DNA of 64,000 bases from Sinorhizobium shofinae (GTDB taxonomy: Bacteria > Pseudomonadota > Alphaproteobacteria > Rhizobiales > Rhizobiaceae), in NCBI GenBank assembly GCA_001704765.1, contig MBFK01000061.1:186001-250000 (forward strand), in the 5' to 3' direction. The translations under genes and the position numbers were made by a program. Every line of letters starts with the position of its first letter. The stretch's first letter is position 1. Shown here piece by piece: positions 56,601 to 63,618 of the stretch. Below the pieces are notes generated by a model. The model ran no database searches and was not told where the DNA came from. It saw nothing but the letters and a program-made list of their open reading frames with translations.

Positions 56601-56652
56601 GGAAGATGAAGCCCGAGCCGTCGACGAGGAAGAGATGATCACCGTTTTTCAT
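53638..56652 (-). CDS. polA: DNA polymerase I
   Basis: A 1004-residue enzyme for Okazaki-fragment maturation and repair synthesis. It has a 5' nuclease domain at 1-300 (LFLVDGSGFIFRAFHAIPP; GDSTDNVPGIPGIGPKTAA), a 3'-5' exonuclease domain near 410-600 (GFDTETTSLDPMQADLVGFS) and a family A polymerase domain (LVSADYSQIELRVLAHVAD; FGIIYGISAFGL; LLQVHDELIFEV). The longer start at 56751 is rejected because its extra residues look random. The insert between nuclease and exonuclease is Pro/Ala-rich. Confidence 0.98.
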   Translation of the reverse strand: MKNGDHLFLVDGSGFIFRAFHAIPPLNRKSDGLPVNAVAGFCNMLWKLLTDARDTSVGVTPTHFAVIFDYSSKTFRNTLYDQYKANRTAPPEDLIPQFGLIRHATRAFNLPCIEKEGYEADDLIATYARLAEEAGAGVTIVSSDKDLMQLVTPNVSMYDSMKDKQITIPDVIEKWGVPPEKMIDLQAMTGDSTDNVPGIPGIGPKTAAQLLEEYGDLDTLLARAGEIKQQKRRESIIANAELARLSRELVTLRKDTPLDVPLEDLRLDSQDGPKLIAFLKTMEFNTLTRRVAAATDTDAEAVEPAHVPVEWGAAAHGPDLDVGEAAGPPPTPASSSAAPPRGNAAKAAVSFLTDKGDADVTGATPQGLAQARTEFFAKAPFDHSAYVTIRDLETLDRWIADAREAGLFGFDTETTSLDPMQADLVGFSLAIADYGANPLGGKIRAAYVPLIHKSGVGDLLGGGLVEDQVPTREALSRLKALLEDPSVLKVAQNLKYDYLVIKRHGITLQSFDDTMLMSYVIDAGNGTHGMDTLSERWLGHTPIAYKDIAGTGKASVSFDFVDIDKATAYAAEDADVTLRLWHVLKPKLAAKGLTRVYERLERPLIAVLAHMEERGITVDRQILSRLSGELAQGAAALEDEIYRLAGETFTIGSPKQLGDILFGKMGFPGGSKTKTGQWSTSAQVLEDLAAAGHELPRKIVDWRQLTKLKSTYTDALPGFVHPETRRVHTCYALAATTTGRLSSSEPNLQNIPVRTAEGRKIRTAFVATPGHKLVSADYSQIELRVLAHVADIPQLRQAFADGVDIHAMTASEMFGVPVDGMPNEIRRRAKAINFGIIYGISAFGLANQLSIERSEAGDYIKRYFERFPGIRDYMESTKAFAREHGYVETIFGRRAHYPDIRSSNPSMRAFNERASINAPIQGSAADIIRRAMVKMEPALEEAKLSARMLLQVHDELIFEVEESEIERTLPVIVSVMENAAMPALDMRVPLKVDARAAQNWDEAH

Positions 56653-56835
56653 GCGGCCATGGATAGCGCGGGGGGAGGCAAACGTCCATCGCGGTTTTGC
56701 TTGCAAACATAGACCGCAATGCCCATTTCCGAGGCCAGGACGATACGCCATCCCCTGTCGTCGGCCCGAACATTCGCGGTGAAGCGCCTCACGGAAACGT
56801 TACGCATTTGTAATGTGCGATTCAGTAGGGCAATC

Positions 56836-56864
56836 CTTGAAAAGCCACATTTGACTCCTCAAAT
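56836..56864 (+). promoter_or_regulatory. Promoter of the alpha-r7 sRNA
   Basis: CTTGAA, 17 bases, TCAAAT. The start would be near 56871, which gives the RNA about 149 nucleotides to the terminator, matching the remembered size of this family. Confidence 0.6.
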
Positions 56865-56870
56865 CAGGGT

Positions 56871-57020
56871 GAGCGGCACTCAACGATGCCGTCGTCTGGT
56901 GATTGGCCTGTCCCCCGCCCGCACCAGATGTGGACAAAGGCCTCATCCCCCTCTCCGGGCCTTTGTCCCGCTTTCACGAAACCGCTACGGCGCCGCCTCC
57001 GCGCCGTGGCGGTTTTTGTT
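56871..57020 (+). ncRNA. smrC7: alpha-r7 family trans-acting sRNA (SmrC7-like)
   Basis: The spacer between polA and a MarR gene holds three hairpins: TCTGGTG/CACCAGA, the 12-bp GGACAAAGGCC/GGGCCTTTGTCC, and a terminator (AAACCGC..ACGGCGC with GCGCCGT..GCGG, then TTTTTG). The location matches what I recall for SmrC7/Smr7C of S. meliloti, which lies between polA and the MarR gene. The target mRNAs are unknown to me. Ends are predicted from the promoter and terminator. Confidence 0.78.
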
Positions 57021-57103
57021 TGGAGATGATTTCCAATTTGCTGGAATCGAGAGCAGGCAACTCCATCGCCTGCTTTGTAACTTGTCTTCACCCCGATTGG
57101 CGC

Positions 57104-57208
57104 TTTCAGCGCCGCGCGTCTGATCAGACGCGCAAATGTCGCTGTAGCGCTTTGAAGTGCTACATGATTTTGTCCTTAAATCGCTTCCGATTTAAGGAAT
57201 CATGCAGT
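57104..57208 (-). repeat. RIME1-type repeat, copy 5
   Basis: TCAGCGCCGCGCGTCTGATC, then AGACGCGC, CGCTGTAGCG, CTTTGAAGTGCTACATG and TTAAATCGC/CGATTTAAGG, CATGCAGT. It ends 12 bases before the MarR ATG and so forms its 5' leader, probably replacing or adding to its promoter region. Confidence 0.85.
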
Positions 57209-57219
57209 ACGCATGAGAT

Positions 57220-57663
57220 ATGGCCTTCAAGCGTATGGACTCTGCCACCTATCTGGCCAGTCTGCTGGCAAGAAGCTTCTCGCGCGCCCTGCAGGAGCGG
57301 GCACAGAAGCTCGGCTTTGCCCCTGGGCAATTTCCCATCCTGCTCGAATTATGGGCCGAGGATGGGCTGACGCAGAAGCAGCTGCTCGACCGCCTCGACG
57401 TCGAACAGGCGACCATGGCCAATACACTGGCCCGCATGGAACGCGACGGCCTCGTCGTCCGGCGCAAACATCCGAACGACAGGCGCTCGCAGCAGATCTT
57501 CCTGACGGAACGGGCCCGGGACATAGAGGCGGCGGCGACGGAGGCGGCGCTCGCGGCGGAGCAATCGCTTCTCGCCGGTTTTCGACGCTTCGAGAAGGAG
57601 CTCATGCTCGAATATATGCGGATGGCGCTCGCCAATGCGGCACGCGGCGGCGACCCTTCCTGA
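57220..57663 (+). CDS. MarR-family transcriptional regulator
   Basis: A 147-residue winged-helix protein with MarR core PGQFPILLELWAEDGLTQKQ, LLDRLDVEQATMANTLARME and GLVVRRKHPNDRRSQQIFLT. The start at 57220 has only a weak ribosome site (GAG, eight bases before); MDSATY at 57235 is the alternative. The repeat just upstream supplies the leader. Its target is unknown; the M20 peptidase gene starts 98 bases later. Confidence 0.9.
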   Translation: MAFKRMDSATYLASLLARSFSRALQERAQKLGFAPGQFPILLELWAEDGLTQKQLLDRLDVEQATMANTLARMERDGLVVRRKHPNDRRSQQIFLTERARDIEAAATEAALAAEQSLLAGFRRFEKELMLEYMRMALANAARGGDPS

Positions 57664-57760
57664 TTGACAACTGGACAATTTATCGTTGCATCAAAAGATT
57701 TCGCTTAAAGCCGCCCCCATTCGATTCTAGTTTCGGCCGCGAAACCCACAAAGGATTCGC

Positions 57761-59152
57761 ATGATGGCAGATATCACCCCCGTGCTAGAGCGCGCCGACG
57801 CAAACCTCCCCGAAAGCCTCGAGCGGCTTTTCGACCTCGTCCGCATCCAGTCCATTTCCACCGACCCGGCTTTCAAGGCCGAGTGCCGCAAGGCGGCCGA
57901 ATGGCTGGTGGCGGAACTCGAAGCACTCGGCTGCGAAGCCTCAGTGCGCGATACGCCCGGCCATCCGATGGTGGTCGCCCGCCATGCCGCCGAGAAGGCG
58001 GACGCCCCGCACCTGCTCTTCTACGGCCATTACGACGTTCAGCCGGTCGATCCTCTGAACCTCTGGGACGCTCCTCCCTTCGAACCGGGAATCAAGGAAC
58101 TCGAACCCGGCCGCCAGATCATTACCGGCCGCGGCACGTCCGACGACAAGGGTCAGCTGATGACCTTCGTCGAGGCCGTGCGGGCCTACAAGGAGACGCA
58201 CGGGGCGCTTCCGTGCCGCATCACCATTCTCTTCGAAGGGGAAGAGGAGTCCGGCTCCCCGTCGCTGAAACCCTTCCTCGAGGCCAATGCTGCCGAACTC
58301 AAGGCCGACTACGCGCTGATCTGCGACACCGGCATGTGGGACCGCGAGACCCCGGCGATCTCGGCGGGCCTGCGCGGTCTCGTCGGCGAGGAGATCATCG
58401 TCAAGGCGGCGGATCGCGATCTGCATTCCGGCCTTTTCGGCGGCGCGGCGGCAAACCCGATTCATATCCTGACCGACATCCTGGCTGGGCTTCACGACGA
58501 GACCGGCCGCGTGACGCTCGACAGCTTCTACGACGGCGTCGAGGAGACGCCGGCCGAGATCAAGGCAACCTGGGAGACGCTCGGCCGGACAGCCGAGAAA
58601 TTCCTCGGCGAGGTCGGTCTTTCCATCCCCTCCGGCGAGAAGGGGCGCTCGGTACTGGAACTGACCTGGGCGCGTCCAACGGCGGAGATCAACGGCATCA
58701 CCGGCGGGTATACCGGCGAAGGCTTCAAGACGGTGATCGCCGCGCGGGCTTCCGCCAAGATCTCCTTCCGCCTCGTCGGCAACCAGGATCCGGCGAAGAT
58801 CCGCGAGAGCTTCCGCGCCTATGTCCGCTCCAAGATCCCGGCGGACTGCTCGGTCGAGTTCCACGCCCATGGTGCTTCGCCGGCTATTCATCTGCCCTAT
58901 GATTCGGCGCTTCTCACCACCGCCAAGGCGGCGCTCTCCGCAGAATGGCCGAAGCCGGCCATCGTCATCGGCATGGGCGGCTCGATCCCCATCGTCGGTG
59001 ATTTTCAGAAGATGCTCGGCATGGAATCGCTGCTTGTCGGTTTCGGCCTTGCCGACGACCGCATTCACTCGCCCAATGAGAAATACGAGCTCACATCCTT
59101 CCACAAGGGCATCCGCTCGTGGATCCGGATCCTCGACGCGCTTGCCGCCTGA
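57761..59152 (+). CDS. M20-family metallopeptidase (dipeptidase/ArgE type)
   Basis: A 463-residue zinc hydrolase. Metal ligands lie in LLFYGHYDVQPVDP (His) and GRGTSDDKGQL (Asp), the catalytic Glu in LFEGEEESGS, and a later His in FHAHGASPA. A dimerisation insert follows RDLHSGLFGGAAANP. It cleaves dipeptides or N-acyl amino acids and is probably cytoplasmic. The paired ATGs follow AGGATTCGC. Confidence 0.92.
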   Translation: MMADITPVLERADANLPESLERLFDLVRIQSISTDPAFKAECRKAAEWLVAELEALGCEASVRDTPGHPMVVARHAAEKADAPHLLFYGHYDVQPVDPLNLWDAPPFEPGIKELEPGRQIITGRGTSDDKGQLMTFVEAVRAYKETHGALPCRITILFEGEEESGSPSLKPFLEANAAELKADYALICDTGMWDRETPAISAGLRGLVGEEIIVKAADRDLHSGLFGGAAANPIHILTDILAGLHDETGRVTLDSFYDGVEETPAEIKATWETLGRTAEKFLGEVGLSIPSGEKGRSVLELTWARPTAEINGITGGYTGEGFKTVIAARASAKISFRLVGNQDPAKIRESFRAYVRSKIPADCSVEFHAHGASPAIHLPYDSALLTTAKAALSAEWPKPAIVIGMGGSIPIVGDFQKMLGMESLLVGFGLADDRIHSPNEKYELTSFHKGIRSWIRILDALAA

Positions 59153-59159
59153 GCTTCCT

Positions 59160-59284
59160 ACTGCGTGTTTCCTTATATCGGAGCCGATTTAAGGATAAAA
59201 ACATGCAGCAATTCAAAGTGCTACAGCGGCCTTTGTGCGTCTGACTGCGTCTGACTGCGTCTGACAAGACGCACGGCGCTGTAA
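59160..59284 (+). repeat. RIME1-type repeat, copy 6, with internal 10-base expansion
   Basis: ACTGCGTG, TATATCGG/CCGATTTAA, ACATGCAGCAATTCAAAGTG, then GCGTCTGACT twice followed by GCGTCTGACA, and GCGCTGTAA. The repeated ten-base unit makes it the longest copy. It lies just after the M20 gene. Confidence 0.9.
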
Positions 59285-59310
59285 GCCGCTGCGAGCCTGT
59301 TCGCAGCGGC

Positions 59311-59749
59311 TCACCCGACTGTTTTGGCGACGAGATTGACGAAATCGGCAAAGATCGTGGCCAAAACTCCGGCCCCGGTGAAAACCACGCCCGCGAAGAA
59401 GATCCGGTTTGCTCGGTCGTAGACCCTCACCCTCAGCGACTTGAGCTGCAGAAAATCCGAGAGTACCCACATCTGTAGAAGAATGCCCGCCACCAGCAGC
59501 AGGAGAGACGGTAGATCGATCAGGCTTCACTGCATGATTCCCTAAATCGGAAACCGATTTAAGGACAAAATCATGCAGCGATTCAAAGTGCTACAGCGAC
59601 CTTTGCGCGTCTGATAAGACGCGTGGCGGTTGTGGAGGATCGGGGTTTGCGGCCCATTGGCTCAAGAACCCGAGCGAAAAGGAGAGCACGATGCCGACGA
59701 CTGCCACCGTGCCATTTCGAAAGAGCGGCTCGATTCTTCTCTTCATCAT
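59311..59749 (-). pseudogene. Small three-helix membrane-protein gene split by a RIME copy
   Basis: Two coding pieces lie on the minus strand. The first (59749-59591) starts MMKRRIEPLFRNGTVAVVGI and holds one helix, VVGIVLSFSLGFLSQWAAN. The second (about 59526-59311) reads LIDLPSLLLLVAGILLQMWV and IFFAGVVFTGAGVLATIFAD, two further helices, ending LVAKTVG. RIME copy 7 lies between them, and the frames differ. The codon choice of both pieces is GC-rich at third positions, unlike competing frames. I infer one ancestral gene of about 110 codons. The second piece lacks a good start. Confidence 0.58.
59529..59632 (+). repeat. RIME1-type repeat, copy 7
   Basis: ACTGCATG, TAAATCGG/CCGATTTAA, TCATGCAGCGATTCAAAGTG, CTACAGCGAC, GCGCGTCTGATAAGACGCG. 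The final arm is decayed (GGCGGTTGTG instead of GGCGCTGTAG). It lies inside the small membrane-protein gene described above. Confidence 0.88.
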
Positions 59750-60017
59750 CGTTCATCCAAATCCTCCTCGAGTGCCGCGAGGCCAATAGAGGACATCCGA
59801 GCAGATATCCGGCCAGCGCTGCTTGACCTGCCCGCCGCAGGATGCTTCCCTTTTTTGAAAACAGATCAGAATGGGGAAATGGGCTATTGGCAAGGGTGAG
59901 GTCCGAGGCGTCGCGTTGCGGGCGCGAACTTTTCATCGCGCCGGACGGACATGACCGACCGGGCAACTCCCCGACGCTGCGGGCACGCCTCGATCCGACT
60001 GGCACCTTGATTAGAGC

Positions 60018-60965
60018 ATGAAACGGCTGAGAGCATATTTCTGGCCCGTGGTGGGGCTGGCGGCGATTCTGTTTTCGGGGAACGCGCTCTACCATGAACT
60101 GCGCGGCCTTTCGCTCGATGAATTCGTCGCGAGTTTCCAGGCCATTTCCTTCACCAGCTGGCTGCTGGCCATAGGCTCGACGCTCGTCGCCTATGCCGCC
60201 CTTGCCGCCTATGACAAGCTGGCGCTCGACCATCTCGGCCACCACATCTCGATCTGGTTCATCACGCTCTGCTCGTTCACGACCTATGCGCTCTCGCACA
60301 ATCTCGGCGCCTCGGTGTTCTCCGGCGCCGTGGTGCGCTATCGCGCCTACCGCTCGAAGGGGCTGACGCCGGGCGAGGTCGGCGTCCTCGTCGCCTTCTG
60401 CTCCTTCACCTTCACGCTCGGCACGTTGGTGCTGTCGGCAATCGTGCTGCTCGCCAAGCCGAATATCATCGAGCGATTCGCCGAATTCCTGCCGATCGAG
60501 ATGTCGCTGACGACGGGCGGCCTCCTTCTGGCGCTCATTTGCATCTATATTGTCGGAAGCCTGATCGGTCTTCGGCCGCTGCGCACCCGATGGTTCCAGC
60601 TTCACTACCCGCGGCCTTCGATCGTGCTCAGGCAGTTGATCATCGCCCCCCTCGAGCTCGTCGGCGCCGCCGGAATCATCTATTTCGCGCTGCCGGAAGC
60701 CGGCAATCCGGGGTATGTCGTCATTCTCGGCATCTTCCTCGCCTCCTTCTCGGCGGCCCTGCTCTCTCACGCGCCGGGCGGGCTCGGTGTGCTCGAACTC
60801 GTCTTCATCGCCGCACTGCCCGAGATGGACCCGGCCGACGTGCTGGCGGCACTTGCGATCTTCCGCCTGCTCTACCTGCTGATCCCATTCGTCATGGCGC
60901 TCGTCGTCATCTTCGTCTTCGAGCATTCGCGCTTCCTGGAGCAGCGGGACGCGAAGGGCTCGTAG
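60018..60965 (+). CDS. YbhN/UPF0104-type lysylphosphatidylglycerol synthase-like membrane protein
   Basis: A 315-residue integral membrane protein with about eight helices, opening MKRLRAYFWPVVGLAAILFS. LSHNLGASVFSGAVVRYRAY and SHAPGGLGVLELVFIAALPE are typical of this family (lysyl-PG flippase domain). It probably moves or modifies phospholipids. The cytoplasmic synthase domain of MprF is absent, so synthesis of lysyl-PG is not implied. An AT-poor 268-base spacer precedes it. Confidence 0.85.
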   Translation: MKRLRAYFWPVVGLAAILFSGNALYHELRGLSLDEFVASFQAISFTSWLLAIGSTLVAYAALAAYDKLALDHLGHHISIWFITLCSFTTYALSHNLGASVFSGAVVRYRAYRSKGLTPGEVGVLVAFCSFTFTLGTLVLSAIVLLAKPNIIERFAEFLPIEMSLTTGGLLLALICIYIVGSLIGLRPLRTRWFQLHYPRPSIVLRQLIIAPLELVGAAGIIYFALPEAGNPGYVVILGIFLASFSAALLSHAPGGLGVLELVFIAALPEMDPADVLAALAIFRLLYLLIPFVMALVVIFVFEHSRFLEQRDAKGS

Positions 60966-61011
60966 ATCACGATGATTTTGGGTCAATCGACCCAAAATCA
61001 TAAACGTGATC
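60965..61011. repeat. Long palindrome after the YbhN gene
   Basis: GATCACG and CGTGATC enclose ATGATTTTGGGTC and GACCCAAAATCAT around a four-base loop, a near perfect inverted repeat. A fragment of the same sequence recurs at 61656-61677, so it is a dispersed element that may also terminate transcription. Confidence 0.75.
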
Positions 61012-61037
61012 GACTCTCGTGATCGACTCTAATGAGT

Positions 61038-61090
61038 TAGAGCGGGATGCGGGCGGAAAACCGCGCACACTTTTCCTCATCCCGCTCTAG
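61038..61090. repeat. Hairpin repeat TAGAGCGGGATG / CATCCCGCTCTA
   Basis: A 12-base inverted repeat encloses CGGGCGGAAAACCGCGCACAC. A decayed copy is at 39992-40033. This is a common rhizobial intergenic element and a possible terminator between convergent genes. Confidence 0.72.
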
Positions 61091-61095
61091 TGCCA

Positions 61096-61587
61096 TCAGG
61101 GGGCATTGCAAACGCCGGGTATCGCCTTTTCGATCGGACCCTCAACCTCCTCGAGGCGCGCCGTCTCGATCTGATAGGGGGTGAACGGCGGCACCTGCAG
61201 CGACGGGTTGATGATTCTCGCGACATAGCAGCCGGAGAAGAAGCGGATCTTGCCTTCCTGTTCGACAGACTTGATCGCCACCGGGACGGCCGCGTAGATG
61301 CTGCCGGCGGCACCTTCGGGCGTCACCTTGCCGATCCGGACCTCTACCGATTCGGTGTTTGCGTAGCCGTTGGCAAAAGCCTTGAACTCGCCGACCGGTT
61401 TCGAGTCGCCGAAGTAAGCATAGGCCCTGGCATATTCCTTTCGGTTGATCGCGTTATAGAGCGAACGAACGAGCGCAGCGCCGTCGGAACGATCATCGAC
61501 GTAAGGGGCGGGCTCTTGTGCCCTGCCCTCGACGCTCAACGCTGACAAGGCTGCCAATGCGGGCAGGATTATCGAACGAAGCCTCAT
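61096..61587 (-). CDS. Secreted hypothetical protein
   Basis: A 163-residue protein with a signal peptide (LRSIILPALAALSALSVEGR, cut near AQEPAPY). The mature part, with VRSLYNAINRKEYARAYAYF and DSKPVGEFKAFANGYANTES, resembles a small NTF2-like or SnoaL-like repeat fold by length and composition, but this is uncertain. Two cysteines (in SGCYVAR and PGVCNAP) could pair. AAGGGAGACG precedes the ATG at 61587. Confidence 0.75.
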   Translation of the reverse strand: MRLRSIILPALAALSALSVEGRAQEPAPYVDDRSDGAALVRSLYNAINRKEYARAYAYFGDSKPVGEFKAFANGYANTESVEVRIGKVTPEGAAGSIYAAVPVAIKSVEQEGKIRFFSGCYVARIINPSLQVPPFTPYQIETARLEEVEGPIEKAIPGVCNAP

Positions 61588-61692
61588 CGTCTCCCTTTCA
61601 AACGGTTGATCCCCGGCCGGCACACCGCCGACGAGACGTCCGCACGATTGGCCATGATCACGACGATTTTGAGTTGAGACGATCGAAATCCG

Positions 61693-62580
61693 CTATACCG
61701 GCGGCAGGCCTGCCTTACGTCTTGCGACGACACGCTCGCGCCAGACGGTGAAGATCCCCGCCGCTACCACCAGGAGCGATCCGAGGATCATGTTTACCGT
61801 TAAGGTTTCGCCGAAGATCGAGACGCCCATGATCGAGGCGAAGACGAGCTGCAGATAGGTGAGCGGCTGCACCGCAACGGCATCGAGCAGGTCATAGGCG
61901 CGAATCAGGAAATAATGGCTTAGGCTGCCGGTGATGCAGAGAAGGGTCATCCAAACCCAGTCCGGACCCGACAGCGTCGCCCAGAAGAACGGGCCGACGA
62001 GGCTGATCGCCGCGGCGCCGACGATGCCCGTATAGAAGAAGCTCGTCATCGCCGAATCAGCGCGGCTGACGAGCCGCGTCGTGATCGCATAGACTGCGAA
62101 CATCAGCGCGCCGGCAAGCGGCAGGAGAAAGTCGATCTCGAAGGTGCCCTCGCTCGGTTTCAGGATCAAGAGCACGCCGACGAGACCCGCGGTGATCGCC
62201 GACCAGCGGCGCCAGCCGACGCGCTCGCCCAGAAGCGGCATCGAAAGCAACGCGACAAAAATCGGCGTCGCCGCCAGGATCGCCTGCGAATGCGCGAGCC
62301 CCACGACCGTGAAAGCCGTGATGACGACGACGATTTGCGCCGGCAGCAACACGCCGCGCAGCACCTGAAGCAGCGGCCTTTTCGTCACGGCGGTGGCGCG
62401 CAGCCCCGCCGGCGACCGCCACGCCAGCGCGGCGGCGAAGGCGGCAAAGGCCCAATAGCGGATCATCGCTACGAAGACCGGTGGGTAGTTGGCGCCGAGA
62501 TGCTTGGAAAGCCCGTCTTGGATCGAGAAGATGACGATCGCCAGGAGCGCGAAGACGTAGCCGTTTGCCTTGGATCCCAT
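61693..62580 (-). CDS. DMT-superfamily (EamA) exporter
   Basis: A 295-residue permease with ten helices in two EamA repeats. It opens MGSKANGYVFALLAIVIFSI and ends with a basic tail. The RhaT/YddG-type export of metabolites is likely; the substrate is unknown. It lies downstream of the alpha-r14-like sRNA on the same strand but is separated by that RNA's terminator. Confidence 0.88.
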   Translation of the reverse strand: MGSKANGYVFALLAIVIFSIQDGLSKHLGANYPPVFVAMIRYWAFAAFAAALAWRSPAGLRATAVTKRPLLQVLRGVLLPAQIVVVITAFTVVGLAHSQAILAATPIFVALLSMPLLGERVGWRRWSAITAGLVGVLLILKPSEGTFEIDFLLPLAGALMFAVYAITTRLVSRADSAMTSFFYTGIVGAAAISLVGPFFWATLSGPDWVWMTLLCITGSLSHYFLIRAYDLLDAVAVQPLTYLQLVFASIMGVSIFGETLTVNMILGSLLVVAAGIFTVWRERVVARRKAGLPPV

Positions 62581-62680
62581 GCGCTCGTCGATACACGCGT
62601 CTAGCGGCTAAGACCACGATTTTCTCGGGCGTTCTCTGCGGATGCGCCGCAGTGGCTCCGAGAAGCGGGCGAGTTGACAG

Positions 62681-62804
62681 AAAAAGACCCCGAGCCGGGA
62701 GGAGGTGGCGTCGGGGTCTTCAAACTCGGCCGGTTCCTGGGAGGAGGAGTGAAACCGACCCGCATCGGGCGCCGCGGGAGGAGGTGCAGCGCTTCGATGA
62801 GGAT
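62681..62804 (-). ncRNA. alpha-r14 family trans-acting sRNA (NfeR1-like)
   Basis: On the minus strand three hairpins each present CCTCCTCCC in the loop: GCGCTGC/GCGGCGC, GGTCGGTTTC/GGAACCGGCC, and a terminator AAGACCCCGA/TCGGGGTCTT followed by TTTTT. Identical anti-Shine-Dalgarno loops on three stems, about 120 nucleotides, are the hallmark of alpha-r14 RNAs such as NfeR1. These pair with ribosome-binding sites of several transport mRNAs. The 5' end is estimated. Confidence 0.88.
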
Positions 62805-62892
62805 GATCATATGTCATTCCGGCTGATTTAATATCGCCAATGTTGCATCGCAGCATTGCAGCGGACGCAAGGCGGATTGCTCATAGCCTGCC

Positions 62893-63299
62893 TTACCCGA
62901 ACCTGCCCGAATCTCGGCCGGGGCGCGCCTCCGGCTGACCGCTCCGGATACGCTCGCGGTTGAGCGCCATGGCCTCTAAAGTCGGCTCCCAGTCGTTGCA
63001 GCATTCCAAAGGGAAATCGCTCAGGAGGCCTTCGGTGTCGAGGACGGCCGGTAACCTCGCCGCTGCATTTCCGCGATCAGGCTCGCTTGCCGTTTGGCGA
63101 GATAGGAAAACCGACTGTAGATAAACCGGACGTGTCCCTTGCCGAGCGTGTAGGCGGGCGGATTTCGAGGGTCGGTCGGGCTCTCACCGCGCGAAATGGC
63201 GGCCCTGACGAGCGCAAAGACGCGTGGCAATTCGCGATATTCGGCAACCAAATGCGGGCCACTCAGTTCCGAAGTGGGAATGCAGTTAATTCTGGTCAC
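62893..63299 (-). pseudogene. T4 endonuclease V-like (DenV) pyrimidine-dimer glycosylase gene, frameshifted
   Basis: The first part (63299-63045) reads MTRINCIPTSELSGPHLVAE, YRELPRVFALVRAA, TLGKGHVRFIYSRF and LIAEMQRRGYRP, very like T4 DenV. It begins with the catalytic Thr2 region and the E-Y-R-E-L-P core. The frame then closes early, but another frame continues LDTEGLLSDFPLECCNDWEP, then TLEAMALNRERI to a stop at 62893. A single missing base near 63045 explains both. It may be a real lesion or a sequencing error. Confidence 0.8.
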
Positions 63300-63618
63300 A
63301 TCGGCCTCGATCCGTTTCCCTGCTAAAGCCGAGCAGTTGCGGCGGATAGGCGCATTGCAAATCTAGTATCTCGCCAACGAGCACAAGACTCGCAGCCGCA
63401 CCGCCAAGGGGTGAAGGAGGACCGACGATGCCAAGGTTTTGAAGGCGCTAGGTTTTTCCCAAATCCCATTCTTAACTCCCCCTTAAATTGCCGCATTTAG
63501 AGTCGAGGGATCGGCATGAGCGGGACGGGAAGACCGGCGCCGCACGACAACTGCGCCGCCGGTGTCGCCTGACAGCGATGATGAACCGGTCCGGCTTTAG
63601 GGGACAGATCCTTCCGGC
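63300..63618. other. Intergenic stretch before the penicillin-binding protein gene
   Basis: No gene or repeat family is recognised. The region should hold the promoters of both the DenV-like gene and the penicillin-binding protein gene, but I see no strong consensus match. Confidence 0.5.

Noticed and set aside
56719-57123. A plus-strand frame of 134 codons after polA
   Set aside because: It runs through the alpha-r7 RNA with its hairpins and terminator and into a RIME copy. The protein is low in complexity and has no ribosome site.
59583-61001. A 472-codon minus-strand open frame
   Set aside because: It is antisense to the YbhN-type gene and rich in Arg, Asp and Glu. It also runs across a RIME copy and a spacer, so it is a shadow frame.
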